This document shows, one piece after another, positions 16,420 to 25,646 of a DNA stretch of 64,000 nt. The stretch lies in contig NC_005027.1 of NCBI RefSeq assembly GCF_000196115.1, positions 6,010,001 to 6,074,000 of the forward strand, written 5' to 3'. Positions within the stretch are counted from its first letter, which is position 1; every line of letters begins with the position of its first letter. Source of the DNA: Rhodopirellula baltica SH 1 (GTDB lineage Bacteria; Planctomycetota; Planctomycetia; Pirellulales; Pirellulaceae). A model generated the notes under the pieces. That model was not told the origin of the DNA. It saw only the letters and a list, made by a program, of their open reading frames with translations, and ran no database searches. The position numbers and the translations under genes are program-made.

Positions 16420-17564
16420 TTTCGGATGCCGATTCCGGGGAGGTTGTTGAGGGTCAACTTGCCATCGATCACCTTCACTCCTTCGTAGAGGTCGTTGCTG
16501 ATCAGCAGGTTGCCGTCGAGATCGGCCCAGTCGACGAGCGGTGATAGCTGGGCGGCGGCGGAGACGGCGCACGAGGTTTCGGTCATGCATCCGATCATCA
16601 CCTTCATGTCCAACGCCCGAGCCACGGTGATCATCTTTTGGGCCTCCCGCAACCCGGTGCTCTTCATCAGTTTGATGTTGATCCCGGAGTACACGCCTTG
16701 GAAGTCGGCCACGTCACCGAGGCGTTGAAATGCTTCGTCGGCGATGATTGGAAGAGGGCTTTTGGATGTCAACCAAGCCAAATCTTCGACCGCTGTTTTG
16801 GGAAGTGGTTGCTCCACAAATTCGACACCCTGCTCGGCCAACCAGTGCGTCATGTCCAGTGCTTGCTGCTTGTCAGTCCAGCCTTGGTTCACATCGACAT
16901 AGATCGGCACGTCGGTCACCGACCGAACCGTCTCGATCATTTCGCGATCGTTGCCTCCGCCCAGTTTGACTTTCAAGACTTTGAAGCGAGCCGCCTCTTC
17001 TGTCTTCATCTTCACCACCTCGGGTGTGTCGATGCCGATCGTGAAGGAGGTGACAGGTGTGTTCGCGGGATTGATGCCCCACAGTCGGTGAAGTGGTTGG
17101 TTGACCAGTTTCCCCATCAGGTCGTGCAGCGCGATGTCGACGCAAGCTTTGGCGGCACGGTTGCCTTCTTCGATCGAGTCGACGTAGGCGAGGATCTCAT
17201 CGAGCAGAAACGGATCGTCAAACGATTCCAGTTTGACCTTGCTGAGAAACTGCATCACGGATTGCTGTGACTCACCCAAGTACGGCGGCAGGGAGGCTTC
17301 GCCATAACCCGTGAGTCCTTCGTACTGAATCTCTGTCAGAACGACTGGCGTGGTGTCACGTGAGTTTCCGGCGACGGTGAAGGTGTGTTTGAGCTGCAGC
17401 TCGTAGGGCCGGAAGCTCAGCTTCATTTTCCCGTTTCGAATCAAGTCGGTCGTTGAGTGAGGTGCCGTGGAGGCATCTTGTGCTGCACCCATGGTTGTTG
17501 GCAGTGCGGTCGCCAAGGCACCGGCTCCCAAGCCTTTGAGAAGGACTCTTCTTCCTCGATTCAT
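16407..17564 (-). CDS. Dipeptide (L-Ala-D/L-Glu type) epimerase, Tat-exported enolase-superfamily enzyme
   Basis: 385 aa. The N-terminus MNRGRRVLLKGLGAGALATALP is Tat-like, with GRRVLL and a hydrophobic stretch up to ~residue 27. The enolase-superfamily barrel follows: K198-V-K200 acid/base motif, metal ligands D224 (DVNQGW), E251 (EQPLP) and D276 (ADEAF), Lys299 in NIKLMKSTG, and the D348-x-D350 pair typical of dipeptide epimerases. The family converts L-Ala-D-Glu from peptidoglycan to L-Ala-L-Glu. Its ATG overlaps the stop of the NlpC/P60 gene in an ATGA junction, so the two form a murein-peptide processing pair like ykfB/ykfC. Export is unusual, because such epimerases are normally cytoplasmic. 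Confidence 0.87.
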   Translation of the reverse strand: MNRGRRVLLKGLGAGALATALPTTMGAAQDASTAPHSTTDLIRNGKMKLSFRPYELQLKHTFTVAGNSRDTTPVVLTEIQYEGLTGYGEASLPPYLGESQQSVMQFLSKVKLESFDDPFLLDEILAYVDSIEEGNRAAKACVDIALHDLMGKLVNQPLHRLWGINPANTPVTSFTIGIDTPEVVKMKTEEAARFKVLKVKLGGGNDREMIETVRSVTDVPIYVDVNQGWTDKQQALDMTHWLAEQGVEFVEQPLPKTAVEDLAWLTSKSPLPIIADEAFQRLGDVADFQGVYSGINIKLMKSTGLREAQKMITVARALDMKVMIGCMTETSCAVSAAAQLSPLVDWADLDGNLLISNDLYEGVKVIDGKLTLNNLPGIGIRKRTA

Positions 17565-18775
17565 TCCGTGCTCCTGATGATTTCGTTGTAAAAGTCGTTC
17601 TCGGGGATGGGCAGGAAGCCATTGGGATCTTCGCCGATGATTCGGACCGCTCTGACGAAGATGGCAGGATAGCTGTCAATGAAGTTGGGGTGGCTGCTGT
17701 TCATGCTGTTGATGCTCACCCGTTCGCGGTAGCCCGCTGAATGAATGAATTCAGCGTTTCCGATGTACATCGCAACATGCGTGACACGCTCTTTCGTTTT
17801 GGAGGTTGCTTTCTTTCCAAAGAACAAAAGGTCGCCCGGTTCCAAAGCGTCCGAAACAAATTCCGTGGTCACTTCCCTGCCGATTTGGGCCTGCATGTTG
17901 GAATCTCTGGGAAGTTGGATTCCGTTCATGAAGTACACGTTGCAGATCAGCCCGCTGCAATCGATGTTCTTGGACGACATGCCTCCCCACAGGTATGGGA
18001 TGCCATGGAATCTTCGGGCTGTTTCAACAAGGTTGTTTTGCAGAGCCTGTTGGAAGAAAACAGCATCGGCCGGGCTGAGTTGGCGGCTATCGACCCAGCC
18101 GATTCGTCCATCAGGGTATTGAATCTGAGTGAAGCCGGACTGCTCGGAGACTTTGCAGACGATGTTTCCAATCACCAGATCCGTCATCGGCATCGATGTC
18201 GCGTCGGGAGCACTGTAAGCCAGCCCAGATTGGGCGGTGAAGATGACTTTTTCTGCGTCGCGATACGATCGGAGTTGCTCCTGATCGATGCGATGGACTT
18301 CGGCTGAGTTGACCCAACCGATGTATCCGTCAGGAACTTGGATCAGACACTTTCCACGCTCAGTTTTGAGAATTCGGATGGGAGTTCCGAGAAGAGCTTG
18401 CGTGACCAGTTCGGTTTTGCTGCTAGGTTCTCGGCGCAAATGGATCACGGAATTGTTGACCAACGCATTGACCAGCGTTCCAGTTCCGTCTTCGGGAAGG
18501 AGGACCAATTGGTTGTCCACCTCTGGGTACTGACGCTCGAGAGCTTGTGTCACAGCGGCGTATGTTTTTTCACTGGACAAACTTCCATGAACACGCCAGC
18601 CAGCATCCGCTTTTTCGACATGAACATCCCACCACTGAATTCGCTGGTCAGGTGCATGGGTCTGGCGAAGGGACTCCACCAGTTCATTCAAATCGGACTC
18701 ATTCAGGCCGGGCTGCGTGGGTGTCGGCGGAGCGGCAAACGCGAAGGCAAACAAGAGCGGTAGAATCAGGATCAT
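17561..18775 (-). CDS. Exported SH3-NlpC/P60 peptidase (YkfC-like)
   Basis: 404 aa, ATG at 18775. A short signal peptide (residues 1-15, ending AFAAPP) is followed by an N-terminal region with a BON-like look (~25-95). Two bacterial SH3 domains follow (~105-165 and ~175-235, both ending IGWV), then the NlpC/P60 domain with catalytic Cys273 in NIDCSGLIC and His333 and His345 in THVAMYIG and AEFIHSAG. The domain order matches gamma-D-glutamyl-L-diamino acid endopeptidases of the YkfC type, which release L-Ala-D-Glu from murein peptides. The downstream epimerase gene overlaps it by four bases, supporting that function. The pair is probably one operon starting upstream of 18775. Confidence 0.9.
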   Translation of the reverse strand: MILILPLLFAFAFAAPPTPTQPGLNESDLNELVESLRQTHAPDQRIQWWDVHVEKADAGWRVHGSLSSEKTYAAVTQALERQYPEVDNQLVLLPEDGTGTLVNALVNNSVIHLRREPSSKTELVTQALLGTPIRILKTERGKCLIQVPDGYIGWVNSAEVHRIDQEQLRSYRDAEKVIFTAQSGLAYSAPDATSMPMTDLVIGNIVCKVSEQSGFTQIQYPDGRIGWVDSRQLSPADAVFFQQALQNNLVETARRFHGIPYLWGGMSSKNIDCSGLICNVYFMNGIQLPRDSNMQAQIGREVTTEFVSDALEPGDLLFFGKKATSKTKERVTHVAMYIGNAEFIHSAGYRERVSINSMNSSHPNFIDSYPAIFVRAVRIIGEDPNGFLPIPENDFYNEIIRSTE

Positions 18776-19081
18776 CCAGGTGTTTCCGCGAGCTGAGTGG
18801 CACGACTATTCACGTCTTGTTGATTTGCAAATCCGATGCGTGAACGGAAAGGCAGAGGCGACGGTCCGATTATAGGCGAAAGGAATTGGTATCGACGAAC
18901 ACCAAGGGGGGACATTGTTTGCTCATCGCGGCTCAATGGCTTGGCTGCGGCCCAGTGTCGCGTGGAGCGTTTTTTGGATGGGTGGAATGCGAACGAGATG
19001 AACCGCAGAGATAGATTGGGAGGAACCAATCCAAGACGCTGTTTCTCTTCGCTGTTTCTTTTTTCTATCGCTGGCGACACC
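18776..19081. other. Divergent intergenic region
   Basis: 306 bases between the NlpC/P60 gene (minus) and the DUF1569 gene (plus). An extension of the DUF1569 frame to 18836 exists but lacks a ribosome-binding site and family similarity, so it is treated as non-coding. No operator or RNA gene was recognised. Confidence 0.4.
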
Positions 19082-19543
19082 ATGACCAAGATCTCCAAGC
19101 GTTCTCTCGATTTTCATTCTGGCGATGAAGTCATCGCTGAGATCAAGCGATTGCAGGAGGGGGGCTACGTTCAAACCAAGAACTGGAACTTGACCCAAAT
19201 CTGCGAGCACCTCGACCTCATCATGACCGGTGGCATGGAAGGGTTCGGGTTCCGAATGCCACGAATTCTTCGGGCGACGGTGCTGAAGTGGATCATCGGT
19301 CGAATATTGAGGCAACGCAAAATGTCGAGCGCACCAACCTTGGACCGATTGAAACCGAAGTCACCGGATGGACCCGATGATCCCAGTGTCATCGATCATT
19401 GCATCGAGACAATTCATCGGGCGAAAGCCTTTGACGGGTCGATGGAAGACTACCCGTTTGTTGACAACATGACGCCGGATATGTGGCGTCAGTTCATGTG
19501 GCTGCACGCGGCCCATCACCTTGGGTTTTTGGTACCCAAGTGA
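19082..19543 (+). CDS. DUF1569 (DinB-like fold) protein
   Basis: 153 aa from the ATG at 19082. The body matches DUF1569: NWNLTQICEHLDLIMTGGMEGF near the start, FDGSMEDYPFVDNM and the C-terminal WLHAAHHLGFLVPK with the His pair. In this four-helix DinB-like fold the histidines near residues ~44 and 144-145 would bind a metal. Family members are small cytoplasmic proteins of unknown substrate, possibly thiol-dependent transferases by analogy with DinB/YfiT. Monocistronic. Family call good; activity unknown. Confidence 0.85.
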   Translation: MTKISKRSLDFHSGDEVIAEIKRLQEGGYVQTKNWNLTQICEHLDLIMTGGMEGFGFRMPRILRATVLKWIIGRILRQRKMSSAPTLDRLKPKSPDGPDDPSVIDHCIETIHRAKAFDGSMEDYPFVDNMTPDMWRQFMWLHAAHHLGFLVPK

Positions 19544-19652
19544 ATTTTAGTGTCCAGGTGAAAATGTGTGGATCGCTTGAGGTGCGTGTCGAAGACGCGC
19601 GACGTGGCTTGGCAACGAGCGGTGAATGAGTGTTGGATTGGAATTGTGACAT

Positions 19653-19776
19653 AGCAGCCTGTTGATTTAGTCGTATACCGAGTGACAACAATTAGCCGAT
19701 GGGCGTTAGCCCCGGTTGGCGTCTGGCTAACCGCCGCTAACGCGGTACGGCTCATTAAATCAACAGCCCGTTAACG
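19653..19776 (+). repeat. Palindromic dispersed repeat, copy 1
   Basis: About 123 bp that recurs inverted at 56984-57107 with only about four differences. The outer parts are CTGTTGATTTA and TAAATCAACAG in inverted orientation, and the interior contains further GCGTTAGCC/GGCTAAC-type complementarity. It overlaps the end of the neighbouring sulfatase gene, whose TAA stop at 19771-19773 lies inside the repeat. No coding capacity; it looks like a MITE- or REP-type element. Confidence 0.85.
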
Positions 19777-21246
19777 TTTGGACGCTGGAACCCGAACTTG
19801 CCAGTTGGGGTGCGGCGTGTGAGCTTCTTCCATCAACGTTTCAAGTTGTTTGACGATCTCGGGATGATCGCTTGCCAGGTTGGTCGTTTCGCCAATGTCG
19901 GCTTTCAAATCATACAACTGAGTCGGACCCGTCATCCACGGTTCGCGGATGGCTTTCCAATTGACGCGTCGAACCGCTTGCCGGCCACCTTGCTCGTAGA
20001 ATTCCCAGTACAGGTACTCATGCGTTTGTTGGGCTTCCGGGCGGCCGACGATCGTGGGTGCGAAACTGATGGAGTCTGCGTCTTCGGGGAAATCCGTTCC
20101 GGCGAGTTCCGCCGCGGTTGCCATCAAGTCACCGAAGTAGCCGATGTGATCGGAGACAGCGCCAGGCGGAGTCGTGCCAGGCCAGCGAACGATCAATGGG
20201 ACGCGAATGCCGCCTTCGGTCAGGGCTCGCTTCATACCACGAAGCGGTCCAGCGGGATCGAACTTCTTTGGGTTGTGACCGCCTTCGTTGTGTGGGCCGT
20301 TGTCGCTTGAAAACATCACCACGGTTTGTTCATCGATTTGCAGTTCTTTGAGCAAGTCGAGAATGCGACCAACGTCCGAGTCCATTCGCGTGATCATCGC
20401 GGCTTGGCCTTTGTCTTGGTCGCTCCAGTCTTTGTCGGCGTAGATGCCGTAATCGGGCACCTCTTGTCCATTGCCTGACATGCCGGTTCCCTCATTGTTG
20501 GCATGAGGGATGGTCAGCGAGAGGTACAAAAAGAATGGCTTGGTTGCGGCGTCCGTCGCTTTTTCGCGAATGAAACCCATCGCTTCGTTTGCGATCAGGT
20601 CATGGGAATAATCGACTCGTTTGGTGGCCCATCCCCCAGTGAATCCACCGTAGGATCGGTCGCGGCGTTGGACTTCGTTTCGCAAGGCGACCTTGGTCTC
20701 GTTTCGCCACAGAAACTCAGGGTAATAGTTGTGCGCGTGGACTTGGTTGAGGTAGCCGTAGAAGTGATCGAAACCTTGTTTCCGCGGCAGGCCATCGCGA
20801 CCACCCAGGGCGTCGTCACCCAGACCCCATTTGCCGCACAATGCGGTCGCGTATCCGGCGGACTGGAGCACCTCGGCCACGGTCACGTTTTCGTCGCGGA
20901 GCGATTGCTTGGACATGTCCGGCCCACCCGCGTTGCCGCGAACATGGGTGTGTCCCATGTGCATCCCGGTCATCAGCACGCTACGTGAAGGAGCGCACAC
21001 GGTGTTGCCGGCATAGAAGTCCGTGAACCGCATGCCTTCGGCTGCCATCTGATCCAAACGAGGTGTTTGAATCAATTCTTGGCCGTAGCAACCCAAGTCT
21101 CCGTAGCCGAGATCATCGGCCAGAATGAAAACGATGTTGGGTCGCTTGGCGTCTGCCGCCGAAGTGGACGGTGCAGTCGCGAAACCAAGCACTAGCAGTG
21201 ACGTCAGAACAGGGAACGAAAATCGAAGGACAGCAGCCAATCGCAT
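19771..21246 (-). CDS. Exported arylsulfatase
   Basis: 491 aa. The signal peptide covers ~residues 1-31 ([20 protein letters not shown]). The fold begins [20 protein letters not shown] with the metal-binding Asp pair. The modification motif is C84-A-P-S-R, followed by [13 protein letters not shown]. Other active-site segments are [18 protein letters not shown] and [15 protein letters not shown]. It is a typical type I, formylglycine-dependent sulfatase of arylsulfatase A type. The stop codon is inside a dispersed repeat. It lies 154 bp from the next sulfatase gene on the same strand, so the two may be expressed together on sulfated glycans. Substrate not deducible. Confidence 0.93.
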   Translation of the reverse strand: MRLAAVLRFSFPVLTSLLVLGFATAPSTSAADAKRPNIVFILADDLGYGDLGCYGQELIQTPRLDQMAAEGMRFTDFYAGNTVCAPSRSVLMTGMHMGHTHVRGNAGGPDMSKQSLRDENVTVAEVLQSAGYATALCGKWGLGDDALGGRDGLPRKQGFDHFYGYLNQVHAHNYYPEFLWRNETKVALRNEVQRRDRSYGGFTGGWATKRVDYSHDLIANEAMGFIREKATDAATKPFFLYLSLTIPHANNEGTGMSGNGQEVPDYGIYADKDWSDQDKGQAAMITRMDSDVGRILDLLKELQIDEQTVVMFSSDNGPHNEGGHNPKKFDPAGPLRGMKRALTEGGIRVPLIVRWPGTTPPGAVSDHIGYFGDLMATAAELAGTDFPEDADSISFAPTIVGRPEAQQTHEYLYWEFYEQGGRQAVRRVNWKAIREPWMTGPTQLYDLKADIGETTNLASDHPEIVKQLETLMEEAHTPHPNWQVRVPASKR

Positions 21247-21400
21247 GAAGGTTTCTCGGGCGAGGTGGGGGATCGTGGGGCATCAATCAACAAAATCAGC
21301 CGGCGGCATTCTAATCGCCCAGCCCACCTCGGGGAGAGCGATCTGCGTCAGCAATCGGCCGAAAGCGTCACCGCTGTTCGGAGTTTCCGTCCCTCACGCT

Positions 21401-22912
21401 TCAGCGTTTTCGTTTCGCGGGAGCGGGGTACTTTGCCAAGATCTTTGTCAGTCGCTGAACAACCTCCGGGCGGTCGCTGGCTAGATTCTTGGTTTCATTC
21501 GGATCGGTTTGATAGTCGTACAGTTCGTAGGCCGTGTCACCTTTTCCATCAAACGCTTTCCATTCCACCAGTCGGTACCGTTCGGTGCGAATGGAACGTC
21601 CCAGTTGTCGCTTTGGGTACGCGTGATAGGCATGGTCGCGAACTCGGGCGGAGGAATCCTTGAGAACGGGTACCAAGCTGACACCATCGATCGGTTGAGG
21701 CCCGCTGGGTGCGGGTAGCCCAGCCAATTCTGACAAGGTCGGGAAAATATCGACGCTTTCGGCCAATTGTTTGGTGGAGCTGCCCGGCTGAGTGACGCCC
21801 GGCGCGGTGATCAAGATCGGGATCCGGTTGGCTTGTTCGTAGTTGGTGTGTTTGGTCCAAATGCCGAGGTCGCCGAGGTGAAAACCATGATCGCCCCAGA
21901 GCACCACGATTGTGTTGTCCAAAAGTTCGAGTCGGTCGAGTTCCTTGATCACCTTTCCGATCTGAGCGTCGACGTAGCTGACGCTGGCGTAGTAGCCGTG
22001 GATCAGATTGCGTTTCAGTTCATCGTCAAAGTCCGCGTTGGGTTCGGTGGGAACGGGTTTGTAGTTTGAAATTTCGCCGCCACGTTTGCCGGCCACTTTG
22101 GGTGCGTCCACCGGCAGCGTTTCATGAGTCGGCATGGGGAGCGAGGCTGGGTCATACAGATCCCAATACTTTTGTGGTGCACTGAACGGCAGGTGAGGAC
22201 GCGCGAAGCCCGAGGCAATGAAGAACGGTGTGCCTTCGGTTTTTTGACGTTGCTTGGCCGCTTGCAGTCGTTGGATCGTTTCGGCGGCGACGCGACCGTC
22301 GGCGTAGTCCTCGTCCTTGGCATCGGGCGATTCATACGCGGCACCACGAGGGAGCGTTTTGATTCGCCCGAGCATCTGGTTGGTGAAGTAGGCTTCTTCG
22401 CGAGTCAGTTGCCCGCCGTCGGTGCTGGCCGGTTCCAGGTACTCGATGACCTTTTCTTTGAAGTGTGGAACGGAGAACGATTCAGGGTCGCCATGATTGC
22501 CATGGCCGATGTGAAAGGTCTTGCCCAACGACTCCGTCCGATAGCCACCCTGTTTGGCAAAGTGCTGAGGCATCGTGACGGCGTCGGGAATGATCTGACG
22601 CAGTTGGCTGCCCAGTCCGTACAGCCCGGTCGATGTGGAGTGAGAACCCAGCATCAACGTGAAACGCGATGGTGCGCAGACGGCTTGGTTGCAATAAGCC
22701 ATCTCGAATCGCATGCCTCGATTGGCCAGCGAATCAATGTTGGGCGTTTTCGCGATCGAGTCGCCATAACAACCCAAGGCGGGTTTGAGATCGTCGACCA
22801 AAATCAGCAACACGTTGGGGCGCTCATCGGCTTGGACACCGGCCATGGAGCCGACGCTGAAGCAGCCGAGGAGGGCCAAGAAAGTAACTGTCTTCTGAAG
22901 TTGTGAGAGCAT
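21401..22912 (-). CDS. Exported sulfatase, iduronate-2-sulfatase-like
   Basis: 503 aa from the ATG at 22912; the longer frame to 23119 would place about 69 unlikely residues before a clear signal peptide (residues 1-28, ending VQADE). The metal site starts NVLLILVDDLKPALGCYGD, and the formylglycine motif is C79-A-P-S-R followed by FTLMLGSHSTSTGLYG. Downstream are LGKTFHIGHGN, SGFARPHLPF and LWGDHGFHLGDLG with the conserved Asp/His. LVDDLKP and WGDHGFHLG are characteristic of iduronate-2-sulfatase-like enzymes (choline-sulfatase relatives). It is likely periplasmic or extracellular and acts on sulfated sugars. The C-terminus is basic (PAKRKR). Confidence 0.92.
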   Translation of the reverse strand: MLSQLQKTVTFLALLGCFSVGSMAGVQADERPNVLLILVDDLKPALGCYGDSIAKTPNIDSLANRGMRFEMAYCNQAVCAPSRFTLMLGSHSTSTGLYGLGSQLRQIIPDAVTMPQHFAKQGGYRTESLGKTFHIGHGNHGDPESFSVPHFKEKVIEYLEPASTDGGQLTREEAYFTNQMLGRIKTLPRGAAYESPDAKDEDYADGRVAAETIQRLQAAKQRQKTEGTPFFIASGFARPHLPFSAPQKYWDLYDPASLPMPTHETLPVDAPKVAGKRGGEISNYKPVPTEPNADFDDELKRNLIHGYYASVSYVDAQIGKVIKELDRLELLDNTIVVLWGDHGFHLGDLGIWTKHTNYEQANRIPILITAPGVTQPGSSTKQLAESVDIFPTLSELAGLPAPSGPQPIDGVSLVPVLKDSSARVRDHAYHAYPKRQLGRSIRTERYRLVEWKAFDGKGDTAYELYDYQTDPNETKNLASDRPEVVQRLTKILAKYPAPAKRKR

Positions 22913-23471
22913 TGGAAGAAGGGAATCTGCATGGGGGATGGGGCTGTCGATCCGGATCGTTTCGCGAATCGAAGGAGGATGGTGGGAGGTGCGTCGCCTG
23001 GTTCTGTCTTTCGATTGGTTGTCAGGTTGGTTGGCTTTGCTGGAACGCAAGGGGTGAGGTGGTTGATTCGGCGGCATTGACGCGTGGAAAAGGGGGATCG
23101 CCCGGCCATTCTGCACCAATGGATCGTGGGAAGCAAGTTTTCTCGTTGGGGATGTTGCACTGCCGTATTGATTTGGTGCTCCGATGTTGTGGGCTGGTTT
23201 TCAGTTTTGCTACCTGTGGCGATCATTCTTGGACAGAGAGATGCTTAGAAATGTTGTCGGTTTGGGGTGCGAGCAGTCTGTCAATCCTTGAGGATTCGGT
23301 CACCAAGTGGGTGGTTTGCTTTTGGGTTCGACTAACATTGGGAGCAACCGGCCAGATGGATCGGAAATGGGGCTTCATTCATCGTCAGATTCATGGAGCA
23401 GAACCAATGCTTTGATTTTCCCGATGGCAACGTTCATCTTTGGCTTTTGTTTGGTCGATGGAACGATTGTC
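22913..23471. other. Intergenic region between sulfatase and peroxidase genes
   Basis: 559 bases. The peroxidase frame is open back to 23307, but the most plausible starts are 23472 or 23505, so the leader is treated as untranslated. An overlapping frame at 22903-23415 has no family resemblance. No RNA gene or palindromic operator was identified. Confidence 0.4.
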
Positions 23472-25646
23472 ATGACTGTCACCGCCACCGTTATCAAACA
23501 TCTCATGTTGTTCCGGTCGAACCGAAGGAAGAAACATCCTTCACGCAAACGACGTTTTCTCCGCGGCGAACGCCTTGAGGGGCGACAGTTGCTGGCGGGC
23601 GATTTGGGCGGGTATCGGCACAACATCTATGACGCAGAAGACGTCAACGATGATGGTCGTGTCTCAGCGATGGATGCGTTGTTGATCATCAACGCGATGA
23701 CCCGTGAGGTCTCGCATGATGAAGGCATGTTCACTGACGTCAACGGTGATGGTCGACGAAGTGCCTTGGATGCGCTGCGAGTGATCAACCGAATTGAGCG
23801 CGGCGATGTCATTCCGGTTGATCCCGATGTGGAGGACGAACGCTCTTGGTTGATACCGGAGATGCCGTCGGAGATTCGGTCGATCGATGGCACCGGCAAC
23901 AACCTTCAACACGATGCTTGGGGAAGTGTTGGTCAGACATTGCTTCGCTCCGCACCGGCGGATTACGACGATGGCATTCGGATGCCGGCCGGTGCGGACC
24001 GCCCCAGTGCGCGGGAGGTCAGCAACGTGTTGTCTGGGTTGAACACGAGCGAATCCCTCAATGATCGTGGGCTCTCTGCATTTGTCTATGTGTGGGGGCA
24101 ATTCATCGATCATGATTTGGGTTTGAGTGAAAGTGAAGAGCACGGGGAAGCGTTTGATATCTCGGTGCCGAAGGGGGACCCTTGGTTTGATCCGATGGGA
24201 ACCGGTGAAGCGGTGATTCCGCTGATTCGAACACCCGTGGTGGAGGGGACCGGCACATCCGTGGACAACCCGGCGGAGCAGTTCAACCAGATCACGTCCT
24301 ACATCGATGGATCAATGGTCTACGGGAGTGATCCGGTCACGGCGGCGACATTGCGAACGAACGTGGGCGGTCGGATGGCGATCTCCGACGACGGATTGCT
24401 TCCGATGGACGAGAGCGGGATGGTGATCGCCGGTGATGTCCGTGCCAGCGAGAACGTGGGTTTGACGGCGATTCAGACGTTGTTCGTCCGAGAGCACAAT
24501 CGTTTGGCAGACGAGATTTCTGTCGCGGATCCTGAGGCAAGCGACGAAGAAGTTTATCAACGTGCGCGGTTGGTGGTGATCGGTCTGGTTCAGTCGATCA
24601 CTTACAACGAGTTCCTGCCTGCACTTTTGGGCGAGCATGCGCTGGATGCTTACGAAGCTTACGACGCGTCCGTGAATCCCGGCATCGCGAATGAGTTTTC
24701 AACCGCCGCGTTCCGACTCGGCCACAGCACGCTTCGTGATGAAGTTGGATTCATGTCCAATGATGGACGCGAGAGCAAAGACGAGATGGAACTGAAAGAC
24801 GCGTTCTTCCATGCATCGATGTTGGAAGAGACCGGCATTGATTCTCTGTTGAAGTTCGACGCGTCCGTGCAGGCTCAAGAAATTGATTTGGCCGTGGTCG
24901 GTTCGTTGCGGAACTTCTTGTTTGGGCCTCCTGGAGCGGGCGGATTGGATCTCGTCGCGATGAACATCCAACGCGGTCGCGATCATGGCCTGAGCGATTA
25001 CAACGCAACACGGCAAGCGTACGGTTTGGACCAAGTGGAAACGTTTGACCAAATCACCAGCGATGTGGAGTTGCAACAGAAGTTGGCGTCGCTGTACGGC
25101 ACCGTCGACAACATTGATTTGTGGGTTGGCTTGATGGCCGAGGATCACCAACATGCTGCATCCGTCGGTGAGCTGACGGGTTTGATCATCGCCGATCAAT
25201 TCCAGAGGACTCGTGATGGAGATCGGTTCTTCTACAAAAACGTCTTGACCGATTCGGAGGTTGAATCGATTGAGCGTTCTACCTTGGCAGACCTGATTGA
25301 ACGCAACACGAGTGTGGACGGATTGCAGGAAAACGTCTTCTTCATGCAGGTCGAACTTCGCGGGCGAGTCATCTTGGCCAGCTCGATTCCGCCGAACACC
25401 ATGCCGAGCGAGCTGCGCGAAGAGGAGATTCGCGGTGTGTCGGGAATGGCGATCGAGTTGATTGACGCAAGTGGGAAGCTGGTTGATTCCACGGTGTCCG
25501 ATCAACATGGGAATTATCGCTTCCGAGCGTTGAGCGAGACAGGCGATTACCAGGTTCGCTTGTCGGAATCGGGCGAAGCGATGGACGTCCTCGTCGCTCA
25601 CGGTGCGGAAAGAATTCGCGACCTGGATTTTATCGTCCTCGCTTGA
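23472..25646 (+). CDS. LEPR-XLL surface protein: dockerin plus animal-type haem peroxidase
   Basis: 724 aa from the ATG at 23472; ATG 23505 or an extended start at 23307 are alternatives. The Arg/Lys-rich N-terminus and RLEGRQLLAGD (residues 34-44) form the planctomycete LEPR-XLL signal. Two dockerin-type calcium loops follow at ~57-76 (DVNDDGRVSAMDALLIINAM) and ~89-108. The animal haem peroxidase domain spans ~135-620, with distal His214 in WGQFIDHDLG, YIDGSMVYGSD, FVREHNRLADE, proximal His418 in FRLGHST and the NIQRGRDHG signature. The C-terminus (~635-724) looks like an SD-repeat/B-type beta domain (GVSGMAIELID, GNYRFRALSETGDYQV). It probably oxidises halides or phenolics at the cell surface, tethered through dockerin; the tethering is inference. 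Confidence 0.92.
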   Translation: MTVTATVIKHLMLFRSNRRKKHPSRKRRFLRGERLEGRQLLAGDLGGYRHNIYDAEDVNDDGRVSAMDALLIINAMTREVSHDEGMFTDVNGDGRRSALDALRVINRIERGDVIPVDPDVEDERSWLIPEMPSEIRSIDGTGNNLQHDAWGSVGQTLLRSAPADYDDGIRMPAGADRPSAREVSNVLSGLNTSESLNDRGLSAFVYVWGQFIDHDLGLSESEEHGEAFDISVPKGDPWFDPMGTGEAVIPLIRTPVVEGTGTSVDNPAEQFNQITSYIDGSMVYGSDPVTAATLRTNVGGRMAISDDGLLPMDESGMVIAGDVRASENVGLTAIQTLFVREHNRLADEISVADPEASDEEVYQRARLVVIGLVQSITYNEFLPALLGEHALDAYEAYDASVNPGIANEFSTAAFRLGHSTLRDEVGFMSNDGRESKDEMELKDAFFHASMLEETGIDSLLKFDASVQAQEIDLAVVGSLRNFLFGPPGAGGLDLVAMNIQRGRDHGLSDYNATRQAYGLDQVETFDQITSDVELQQKLASLYGTVDNIDLWVGLMAEDHQHAASVGELTGLIIADQFQRTRDGDRFFYKNVLTDSEVESIERSTLADLIERNTSVDGLQENVFFMQVELRGRVILASSIPPNTMPSELREEEIRGVSGMAIELIDASGKLVDSTVSDQHGNYRFRALSETGDYQVRLSESGEAMDVLVAHGAERIRDLDFIVLA

